Shown here piece by piece: positions 33,639-39,938 of a stretch of DNA of 39,938 nucleotides (positions within the stretch are counted from its first letter, which is position 1; each line of letters begins with the position of its first letter). Made by a program: the position numbers and the translations under genes. The DNA is from Cyanobacteria bacterium GSL.Bin1 (GTDB taxonomy: Bacteria; Cyanobacteriota; Cyanobacteriia; Cyanobacteriales; Rubidibacteraceae). The notes below the pieces were generated by a model that was not told the origin of the DNA, did not search any database, and was given only the letters and a program-made list of their open reading frames with translations. The stretch is taken from positions 1 through 39,938 of the forward strand of contig JAAANX010000058.1 of assembly GCA_009909085.1 (NCBI GenBank), given 5' to 3'.

Positions 33639-34196
33639 TTAGCCTTCGGCTAAGGCAAAGCTGTCTTCAATTTCCCAATGTTTGCCATTGTGTAACAACA
33701 GCGTCAACGCTTGAACTGTGAATTGATAGTCAAAGGGCTGATCTTGATACACTTTCCAGGCTTGCCGAAAGTTGGATTTACTCAAATCCCGAAACGCAAC
33801 GGTCAGGTGAGGAACAAACGGGCGCGACTGGGCAACGGGATCGACTAACCCCAGCTGATCTTTTAAATCACCCATCAACGATTGCTGAATCGTTAATAAT
33901 TCTGGGGTTTTTTCCACATGAATATAAATCACTCGTGGCGGAAATGCGCCAAAACCGGATAAATGAACTGGAACTGGCCTTTGACGCTGGGCAAATTGCC
34001 CTAAAGTCGTTTTCAAATCGGGAAGTTGCTCTGATTCCCACTTGAAAGGAGGTTGCAACGTAATGTGAGGAGGAGATTTTTTCGCATGGGAACTCTCATA
34101 AACGGCTGCAAAATGGTCTTTAATCGCATTCGCTTTGGCTTGTACCGCTTCGGGAGGAAGCAGGGCGACAAAACACAGTTTTTTCTGACTCACCAT
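33639..34196 (-). CDS. 2'-5' RNA ligase / phosphodiesterase family (LigT/ThpR) protein
   Basis: The 2H superfamily is defined by two His-x-Thr motifs. Both are here, PPHITLQPPFKW near residue 50 and VPHLTVAFRDL near residue 135, in a protein of 185 residues, the usual size. Members act on cyclic phosphodiesters or 2'-5' linkages in RNA; the natural substrate is unclear. The ATG at 34196 (MVSQKKLCFVALLPPEA) is preferred to a TTG seven codons upstream. It lies 21 bases behind an alpha/beta hydrolase gene on the same strand and is probably co-transcribed. Confidence 0.88.
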   Translation of the reverse strand: MVSQKKLCFVALLPPEAVQAKANAIKDHFAAVYESSHAKKSPPHITLQPPFKWESEQLPDLKTTLGQFAQRQRPVPVHLSGFGAFPPRVIYIHVEKTPELLTIQQSLMGDLKDQLGLVDPVAQSRPFVPHLTVAFRDLSKSNFRQAWKVYQDQPFDYQFTVQALTLLLHNGKHWEIEDSFALAEG

Positions 34197-34217
34197 CTTG
34201 TTTCCTATTCTCGACAA

Positions 34218-35114
34218 CTAGGCTAAAAAGGTCCGGATCGCTTCTCCCGTTAAATCCGGTTTTTCTAAATGGGGCACATGACCTGATTCTGGAATCCAAA
34301 CCAATTCACTATTGGCAATTGTGGTTTCAAATCGTTGGGCATCTTTCGTCCCTAAAATCTTATCTTGTTCTCCCCAAACAATTAAGGTCGGTTGCAAAAT
34401 GTCTTTGATGCGGTTACTCAAAAAGTTATAGCCCCCGCTTTTTGTAAATGAAATGAGCGCCCGTGACCAGTTTGGATGGGCAAGATGTAACATGGAGCAA
34501 GTTAAGGCATCTTCACTGGCTAAGGTGCGATCATAATAAGCGTTCTCGCTAATTTTTTGTCGGACTTTTATATTACTTAAAAAGCCGGTTGCTAAGCGAT
34601 CTAAAGGGGGAATCATTAACTTGCCCATCGCAGGACCCCCGGCAAAACCAGCACTATCAAGTAACACTAATTTGTGTACGGTTTCGGGATAAGTTAGAGC
34701 AAAATCAATGGCTACCGCACCCCCCATCGAAGCCCCTGATAAGACCATCGGACGTTGAATCAATTCCTCCCAGAAAGCATACAAGTGAGTTTTAATCGCA
34801 TCGGGAGTTACGGGAATATCTTTGGGACGATCCGTTAAACCAAAGCCAAAAAAATCCACTGCCCAAGTTTCTGTAGCGGAAGACACTTGGGGAAGCAAGC
34901 GACGAAACTCCATCAAAGAACTATCAAAACCATGGAGTAATAACAGGGGAAGTTCTCCTTCGCCTTGTCGCACATAAGTGGTCTGAATGGCCGTTTCAGA
35001 AAGAGAAGTTGCTAAAGACGTCTGTTGAATCGTTTCAACGAGATTGAAGGACGTTTCTTCCGTCAGTTTTTGAGCAAGAGAGGGAATAAAAGGGGATAAC
35101 TTACGAGAGATCAT
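34218..35114 (-). CDS. Alpha/beta hydrolase
   Basis: This 298-residue enzyme has a complete catalytic triad: the nucleophile serine in LSGASMGGAVAIDF (GxSxG), the acid in LIVWGEQDKILG and the base in ESGHVPHLEKP. The oxyanion region is LLLLHGFDSSLMEFR. The N-terminal 55 residues precede the core and have no signal peptide. Relatives in cyanobacteria are annotated as general esterases or haloalkane dehalogenase-like enzymes. The substrate is unknown. It is the first gene of a two-gene unit with the RNA ligase-like gene. Confidence 0.92.
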   Translation of the reverse strand: MISRKLSPFIPSLAQKLTEETSFNLVETIQQTSLATSLSETAIQTTYVRQGEGELPLLLLHGFDSSLMEFRRLLPQVSSATETWAVDFFGFGLTDRPKDIPVTPDAIKTHLYAFWEELIQRPMVLSGASMGGAVAIDFALTYPETVHKLVLLDSAGFAGGPAMGKLMIPPLDRLATGFLSNIKVRQKISENAYYDRTLASEDALTCSMLHLAHPNWSRALISFTKSGGYNFLSNRIKDILQPTLIVWGEQDKILGTKDAQRFETTIANSELVWIPESGHVPHLEKPDLTGEAIRTFLA

Positions 35115-35356
35115 TGCAAGGTTTACGTTTGTGGTATCTATCTCAACTCAGTTGAATCGTCTGATAATCAAAATCAGAAGGAATTAATCACTAGTGTAGC
35201 GACGTTAGCCCCCTCATTGAATGACGCCAGGAAAGTTGCACGATCATTCACTATAAATTCAATGAGACACTCCATCGAGTTCTAAGCTGATTCCTCGTTA
35301 CTGATTCTCTCTTTTGCGCACAATGGAAATAAGACCTGATAGTTGCGACTCTAAAA

Positions 35357-36748
35357 ATGAATTATACGACAGCCAATATTCCAACCCCAAAAGCGCCCAC
35401 GTTCGTGCAGCTTGGACAATGGATTCTTGACCCTGTAGGCTACATGAAAAATAACTTCAAGCAGTATGGGGATCTATTTCAATGCTATGTTGCTTGGGGT
35501 AGTTCTGAGCCCTTATTGATGGTCAGTGAGCCCAAAGCCTTACAGTATATGCTCACCCATGATACTGGCAAGCAATTTACTACTCCTGGCGATGTTAATC
35601 AGATTTTAGCCCCCCTGATTGGTTGGCAAAATGTCATTTTATCCAGCGGGAATGAACATCGTCGTCGCCGACAGTTGATTATGCCTCCCTTCCATGGCGA
35701 ACGCCTGAAAGCCTATGGAGAAATCATTCAAAACATCACGCAAGAGGTGATTGCCCAATGGTCCACACAAGAACCTTTTCAAGTGCGCAGTTCTATGCAA
35801 AAAATTACGATGCGAGTGATTTTAGAAGCCGTCTTTGGACTCCACGCTGGCGAACGCTATCAAAAAATTGAACGGTTATTAAGTCAACGCTTAGATATGG
35901 TTGGCAATCCGATTTCTTCGATGATTGTCTTTTTACCGTGGTTGCGAAAAGACTTAGGAAATTGGAGTCCTGGCGGTCGCATCCGTCAACTATCAGAGGA
36001 AATTGATCGCTTGTTATTTGCAGAAATTCAAGAACGACGGAATAATCTCGATCCGAACCGGATTGATATTCTTTCCTTGCTTTTAATGGCAGAAGATGAG
36101 GACGGCAATGGTCTCACCGATCAAGATTTGCGCGATGAATTGATGACTTTACTTTTGGCCGGACATGAAACCACGGCAACGGCTTTAACTTGGGCCATGT
36201 ACTGGCTACATTGCTTACCGGATGTCAAAGAAAAATTATTAGCGGAACTGGATACAGTGACTGATTTAGAGGATCCAGCGCAATTTTTGCAACTCCCTTA
36301 TTTGAGTGCGGTTTGCAACGAAACCCTCCGCATTCACCCGGTTGCGATGCTGACGTTTCCACGGCGAGTAGAAGAACCGATGGAATTATGTGGCTATCAG
36401 TTAGAACCGGGAATGTTTATTATGGGCTGTATTTATTTACTGCATCGACGGGAAGACCTCTATCCTCAACCGGAACAATTCCGACCGGAACGGTTCTTAG
36501 AACGACAGTTTTCACCCTATGAGTTTATGCCTTTTGGTGGGGGAGTCCGACGTTGTGTGGGTGCAGCATTAGCACAGTATGAGATGAAAATTGTTTTAGG
36601 AACGATTATGAGTCAACTGGATTTAACGTTAGTCAATCAACGCCCTGTCCAGCCCGGACGCCGGGGTGTGACTTTAGGGCAACGAACACCGGTTTGGATC
36701 CAAAAAGTGGGGACACGCCTGCGCTCAAAAACCGTTGCTGAGGTTTAA
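35357..36748 (+). CDS. Cytochrome P450 (CYP110-like)
   Basis: This 463-residue soluble bacterial P450 shows all landmarks: the I-helix LLAGHETTATALTWAM (oxygen-activating Thr), the K-helix ETLRIHP (ExxR), the PERF region RPERFLER, and the haem loop FGGGVRRCVGAALAQYE with the thiolate Cys. The style is that of the cyanobacterial CYP110 family, which hydroxylates fatty acids, terpenes or alkanes. There is no adjacent terpene synthase or ferredoxin gene. It ends in a perfect palindromic terminator. Confidence 0.93.
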   Translation: MNYTTANIPTPKAPTFVQLGQWILDPVGYMKNNFKQYGDLFQCYVAWGSSEPLLMVSEPKALQYMLTHDTGKQFTTPGDVNQILAPLIGWQNVILSSGNEHRRRRQLIMPPFHGERLKAYGEIIQNITQEVIAQWSTQEPFQVRSSMQKITMRVILEAVFGLHAGERYQKIERLLSQRLDMVGNPISSMIVFLPWLRKDLGNWSPGGRIRQLSEEIDRLLFAEIQERRNNLDPNRIDILSLLLMAEDEDGNGLTDQDLRDELMTLLLAGHETTATALTWAMYWLHCLPDVKEKLLAELDTVTDLEDPAQFLQLPYLSAVCNETLRIHPVAMLTFPRRVEEPMELCGYQLEPGMFIMGCIYLLHRREDLYPQPEQFRPERFLERQFSPYEFMPFGGGVRRCVGAALAQYEMKIVLGTIMSQLDLTLVNQRPVQPGRRGVTLGQRTPVWIQKVGTRLRSKTVAEV

Positions 36749-36755
36749 TTGAATC

Positions 36756-36783
36756 AAATCCCTTCCTGATCAGGAAGGGATTT
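36756..36783. terminator. Perfect 28-bp palindrome, bidirectional terminator
   Basis: AAATCCCTTCCTGA is followed directly by its exact reverse complement TCAGGAAGGGATTT. It separates the convergent P450 and CO2-hydration genes. The A and T flanks provide short U-tracts in both directions. Confidence 0.75.
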
Positions 36784-36787
36784 CGCC

Positions 36788-38080
36788 TTAACGATAGTCT
36801 TGGTTTTGAATATCTCTCAGTCGGGCTTCTGGGCGTTTGAAGCGATCGAGCTGCGATTCAAAAAAGGCACGGTTGGCTTTTAAGTGTTTCGGGTTGGGAT
36901 CATCCAGGGGATACAGCAAGGCGGTACGGAGGGCTTGAATGACCGCAGACGTAACACAGTACATAGAGCGTTGGAAGGTAATTCCCAACTGAATCAGTTT
37001 ATCCTCCTCGCCACGACAGTGTTGGGCATAGTAGTCTTCCAAATAGGGAGGGAGGAAGTGCAGCATATCCTGCATGAGGAGAGTGGGGGGAATACCGGCA
37101 GTTCCCACCGGAAAGACATCGGCATACAGAATTCCGTAATGGAAATCTTTTTGATCCTCGGGCACTTCATGGGCTTGAGCATTATAAGATTTAGTTCCCC
37201 GGAACGGAGAGGTGCGATAAAAAACCGCTTCTACATAGGGGAGGGCTGCTTCATATAACCAAGTAAAGCCTTTGCTTTTGGGGATGATTTCGTACTTCTC
37301 GCCATCAATATAAACGTGATGATAAATCGGGCGACCGGCAATGGCAAAAATACCATTGACCAAGAAATCCATTGCCTCGGGAACGCTGCTAATGCTGCCT
37401 TCATCATAGCGATCGGACATTTCAAAGAAGACCGGTGCCATGACTTCCCAAAACAGCCCCAAATTGGAGTAATAAGACATCTCCCGTACTTTTTCCATAA
37501 ACATTTCCGGGAAGAGTTTATATAAGCCCAACATCAAGGGATTATTTTTGAAATAGGCTCTAATGGCGCAATCGGCATTTTGGCGATATTCGTCACTGTC
37601 GAGATAGGCATCAAACTTGCCATAGCCCATATCACGACCATGCCAAAACATCGCTCTCATGCACTCTTCTGCGAATTCCATATTCACGCGATCGTGCCAC
37701 AAATGATGGAAAATTCGCGGAATATTTTTGGTTTCTCCCTTCTCCATAAATTCCAAGAGTTCGGGATGGGCAGTGCCTCTCCCCCGCCAAACTCTTAAGT
37801 CAGCATTATCACCGGCATAGTGATTTTCTAAATCCAAATACTCTTGGGGCAGGAAGTATTTAAAAGCGGGAGTGGGGTTTAAAAATACCCGTTCGGCAAT
37901 ATAGAGCAAGTCACGCCAATAGAAATCCATGGGCACCGCATAGGCTTTATAAATCCCGATAATTTGCATTAAGTTTTCGGGGGTATCGGGCAGCATTGCC
38001 CCGCCGGCTTCCAGGCGGTGAATAATATCGGCAAATTCGTGTCGAGAGGGAGGAAGTTTGGTTTTGGTTTCAGTGGTCAT
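36788..38080 (-). CDS. CO2 hydration protein of specialised NDH-1 (CupA/CupB, ChpY/ChpX)
   Basis: Cup proteins convert CO2 to bicarbonate on the NDH-1MS/MS' complexes of the thylakoid and are unique to cyanobacteria. The 430-residue soluble protein has the family start (HEFADIIHRLEAGGAMLPDTP), the core FHHLWHDRVNMEFAEECMRAMFWHG, rich in His/Glu/Cys that could bind zinc, SYYSNLGLFWEVMAPVFFEM, and a C-terminal FLPPYLEDYY then RSMYCVTSAVIQ. It sits 39 bases after ndhD, the expected operon order. Whether it is the CO2-inducible CupA or constitutive CupB type cannot be decided here; no cupS-like gene follows. Confidence 0.92.
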   Translation of the reverse strand: MTTETKTKLPPSRHEFADIIHRLEAGGAMLPDTPENLMQIIGIYKAYAVPMDFYWRDLLYIAERVFLNPTPAFKYFLPQEYLDLENHYAGDNADLRVWRGRGTAHPELLEFMEKGETKNIPRIFHHLWHDRVNMEFAEECMRAMFWHGRDMGYGKFDAYLDSDEYRQNADCAIRAYFKNNPLMLGLYKLFPEMFMEKVREMSYYSNLGLFWEVMAPVFFEMSDRYDEGSISSVPEAMDFLVNGIFAIAGRPIYHHVYIDGEKYEIIPKSKGFTWLYEAALPYVEAVFYRTSPFRGTKSYNAQAHEVPEDQKDFHYGILYADVFPVGTAGIPPTLLMQDMLHFLPPYLEDYYAQHCRGEEDKLIQLGITFQRSMYCVTSAVIQALRTALLYPLDDPNPKHLKANRAFFESQLDRFKRPEARLRDIQNQDYR

Positions 38081-38082
38081 TT

Positions 38083-38114
38083 TTAGTCCTTAGTCCTTCG
38101 TCATTTGTCATTGG
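38083..38114. repeat. Heptamer repeat between ndhD and the cup gene
   Basis: AGTCCTT is repeated twice in tandem (38085-38098) and is followed by TCATTTG and TCATTGG. This is a common type of cyanobacterial spacer repeat. Confidence 0.5.
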
Positions 38115-38119
38115 TTTGA

Positions 38120-39637
38120 TTACTGTTGAGAATCTTCTGCTCTCGCGATCGCGCTGGAATAAGTATCAGGAATCTGCGGGGAGAGTAAAGACACCACATT
38201 GGTTGTGGTCGGTTCAATCCAATGCACTAACCAGTTCGGTTGAACGCCAAAGGCAAAAATAATGGCGGTTAAAATCAGCGCCGGCAAGCGTTCTGACCAT
38301 AAGACTCTTGGATAGTAGGAAAGAGAATTATCCAGTTTGCCAAAGCAAGTTCGATTTAACAGAATGACAAAATAAACGGCGGTTAATCCCGAGGCAATAA
38401 TGCACAAAATAGTCTCGATCGGAAAGCGGGAAAAACTGCCTTGAAACACAATATATTCGGCAACAAATCCCACCAAACCAGGAATTCCGGCACTTGCCAT
38501 CCCTGCAGCAATCAGTAAGCCACTGGTGAGGGGTAAACCCCGCACGGGGTTCATTAAGCCATTTAAGGTGGCGCGATCGCGCGTTCCCACTTTTTCCTCC
38601 ACGGTTCCAATCAGTTGGAATAAGAGGGCAAGAATCAAGCCGTGACTGACCATCTGCGCCACTGCCCCTAAAACGCTGAGAGAGGTTCCTGCCGCGGAAG
38701 CCACAAGAATATACCCCATGTGACCAATAGAACTATAAGCAACCATCCGTTTAATATCGCTTTGCGCGATCGCGGTCAACGCCCCATAAATCACACTGAC
38801 GACACCAATAATGGCAAGTCCAGGGGCGGTTAAATTCCAAGTCTCGGGAAAGAGTTGCAACCCAAAGCGAAGAATCCCATAAGTGCCTAATTTTGCCAGC
38901 ACTCCCCCCAATAAAATGGCAATAGGTGGTGAGGCTTCCACATAAGCATCTGGCTGCCACGTATGGAGGGGCACCAAGGGGGTTTTCATGCCAAAGCCCA
39001 CTAAAAGAATCGTCAGTAAGATCAGCTGGGTTTTCAAAGATAACCCGGAAGTGGTGATATTTTCGTATTCAAAATTCCCGCTTTGGTTAAGAAACGCCAG
39101 CCCTAAAAATCCGGCAATAATCAGCAAGCCAGAGACGGCAGTATAAAGGATAAATTTGGTCGCTGCATAGCCTCTTTTCTCTCCTCCCCAGATGCTAATT
39201 AGCAAATAAAAGGGAATTAACTCCACTTCGTAAAACAGGAAGAAGAGGAGGAGATTTTGTGCCATTAAGGCTCCCGCAACGCCGAAGTTGACCAGTAAAA
39301 TCAAGCTGTAATAGAGGCGAGGGCGCTCAATTTTAACATTGGTACTGTAAATCGCGATCGCGCTTAAAAAACTATTAAGAAAAACCAGTGGCAATGAAAT
39401 TCCATCTACACTGAGATGATAATTCAAGCCAATCGGTTCTAACCAGGGCATAAATTCAGAAAACTGAAACCCGCCCGTATTGAGATCAAACTGCGAAAAT
39501 AAATAAATTGTCCAAGCCAACGGGGCAAGGGTCGCTAAAAGAGCAACTTGACGCAATTGGGTGGTTTTGGCTTGCTTCGGATAGAGCATGACCGCCAACG
39601 CCCCAATAATCGGCAAAATGAGTAAGACACTCAGCAT
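38120..39637 (-). CDS. ndhD: NAD(P)H-quinone oxidoreductase subunit 4 (NdhD3/NdhD4 type)
   Basis: NdhD is an antiporter-like proton-pumping subunit of NDH-1; forms 3 and 4 belong to CO2-uptake complexes. The 505-residue protein has about 14 hydrophobic helices. The conserved Glu in LFYEVELIPFYLLI and Lys-bearing helices (GFGMKTPLVPLHTWQPDAYVEA and SDIKRMVAYSSIGHMGYIL) mark the proton channel. Its place directly upstream of the cup gene shows it is a CO2-uptake form. The usual partner ndhF is not seen in the 300 bases upstream. An inverted repeat in the leader may regulate it. Confidence 0.93.
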   Translation of the reverse strand: MLSVLLILPIIGALAVMLYPKQAKTTQLRQVALLATLAPLAWTIYLFSQFDLNTGGFQFSEFMPWLEPIGLNYHLSVDGISLPLVFLNSFLSAIAIYSTNVKIERPRLYYSLILLVNFGVAGALMAQNLLLFFLFYEVELIPFYLLISIWGGEKRGYAATKFILYTAVSGLLIIAGFLGLAFLNQSGNFEYENITTSGLSLKTQLILLTILLVGFGMKTPLVPLHTWQPDAYVEASPPIAILLGGVLAKLGTYGILRFGLQLFPETWNLTAPGLAIIGVVSVIYGALTAIAQSDIKRMVAYSSIGHMGYILVASAAGTSLSVLGAVAQMVSHGLILALLFQLIGTVEEKVGTRDRATLNGLMNPVRGLPLTSGLLIAAGMASAGIPGLVGFVAEYIVFQGSFSRFPIETILCIIASGLTAVYFVILLNRTCFGKLDNSLSYYPRVLWSERLPALILTAIIFAFGVQPNWLVHWIEPTTTNVVSLLSPQIPDTYSSAIARAEDSQQ

Positions 39638-39677
39638 TCTTTCCTCTCCTTAATCATTTTTGGGAAGCGCATCAATT

Positions 39678-39700
39678 AACGCAACTGTTGAGATTGCGTT
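39678..39700. promoter_or_regulatory. Inverted repeat in the ndhD leader, candidate operator
   Basis: AACGCAA and TTGCGTT form a 7-bp inverted repeat with a nine-base centre, 41-63 bases upstream of the ndhD start. LysR-type regulators (CcmR/NdhR, CmpR) control CO2-uptake ndhD operons in other species and bind such dyads, but the exact consensus is not matched. On the plus strand it is followed by several T residues, so it could instead end a transcript coming from the left. Confidence 0.35.
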
Positions 39701-39838
39701 TTTGTCAGATTGTTATCTTAGGTGTCCTTGGTAAGAGGGGGAGAGCGGTAGAGAGCAGACTTTTTTCAATTTCATATTCCTTCTAATTTTTTGAAAACAG
39801 AATTATTAATCCTCTGGTTCAACAAAAGATCCGTGGGA

Positions 39839-39866
39839 CTCCCCCACCTCGGAACAGGTGGGGGAG
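39839..39866. repeat. Perfect 11-bp stem hairpin, possible IS200/IS605 end structure
   Basis: CTCCCCCACCT and AGGTGGGGGAG enclose a six-base loop (CGGAAC). GC-rich hairpins of this form stand at the right ends of cyanobacterial IS200/IS605-type elements, beside TnpB-associated RNA. No TnpB coding sequence falls inside the window. Confidence 0.5.
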
Positions 39867-39874
39867 GAAAGCGG

Positions 39875-39909
39875 GTGAGTCGATACCGCTCGATGCGGTT
39901 GAGACTCAC
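39875..39909. repeat. Compound hairpin next to the right edge
   Basis: GTGAGTC pairs with GACTCAC, and inside it ACCGC pairs with GCGGT around a TCGAT loop, with an internal bulge between the stems. With the preceding hairpin it forms a two-stem structured block of about 70 bases, as expected of a structured RNA or single-strand transposon end. Confidence 0.5.
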
Positions 39910-39938
39910 ATTTTCTTAGGCTACACATAAGCCATTCG

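Larger units (their letters stand above)
39638..39938. other. Gene-free right edge upstream of ndhD
   Basis: It holds the inverted repeat near ndhD and two strong hairpins at the far end, listed separately. No coding frame with recognisable sequence is present, so ndhF is not adjacent. Confidence 0.6.

Noticed and set aside
1-39938. CRISPR arrays, rRNA and tRNA genes
   Set aside because: No regularly spaced repeats, no rRNA-like conserved blocks and no cloverleaf sequence with a TTCGA-type T arm were found in any spacer.

Overview
The window is chromosomal DNA from a cyanobacterium. Three things show this: photosynthesis-linked genes (psbU, a plastid-type terminal oxidase, ndhD with a CO2-hydration protein, a CRR6-family NDH assembly factor), a complete cyanobacterial bidirectional hydrogenase cluster hoxEFUYH, and about thirty copies of the HIP1 octamer GCGATCGC spread through genes and spacers. 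Base composition and gene style fit a unicellular or mat-forming, possibly halotolerant lineage of the Halothece/Euhalothece type. That placement is a guess from general resemblance, not a demonstrated one.

Layout. 1-2.8 kb: a long imperfect hairpin, yidD, an ABC ATPase whose usual permease genes are absent, a membrane-anchored discoidin-like protein, and a decayed AAA-like gene fragment. 2.8-10.3 kb, all minus strand: type III glutamine synthetase glnN and the hox operon (E-F-U-Y-H), each followed by a plausible intrinsic terminator. 10.7-16 kb: a DUF1361 membrane protein, a Tat-type two-domain multicopper oxidase, cysC, a small gene plus HNH nuclease pair, panB and a Sua5/YrdC-family gene, and a universal stress protein. 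16-20.5 kb: an RbgA/YlqF GTPase, a small zinc-ribbon membrane protein, a two-gene unit with a phasin-like coiled coil, psbU, a 1-Cys peroxiredoxin and a PTOX-type alternative oxidase.

20.7-24.5 kb is the most mosaic part: a sugar-type solute-binding lipoprotein, an LD-carboxypeptidase, a small minus-strand gene pair, a second diverged copy of the last ~125 bp of the LD-carboxypeptidase gene, and an MntA/HepT toxin-antitoxin locus whose HepT toxin reading frame carries an in-frame stop. 24.5-29.4 kb: CRR6, a TPR protein, a GyrA/ParC-type topoisomerase subunit overlapping aroE. 29.4-29.7 kb: a probable free-standing small RNA with CU-rich stretches and a strong terminator. 29.7-36.8 kb: SDR, NTF2-like protein, two alpha/beta hydrolases, a disordered conserved protein, a Cof-type HAD phosphatase, a 2'-5' RNA ligase-like protein and a cytochrome P450. 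36.8-39.9 kb: ndhD followed by the CO2-hydration gene (cupA/cupB type) of a specialised NDH-1 complex, then a gene-free edge with two strong hairpins that resemble an IS200/IS605-type element end.

No rRNA, tRNA, CRISPR array or intact transposase gene was seen. The best leads for something new are the cassette bounded by the duplicated LD-carboxypeptidase 3' end, the disarmed HepT, the candidate small RNA at about 29.50-29.63 kb, and the tandem TTCTAGAA element upstream of psbU.
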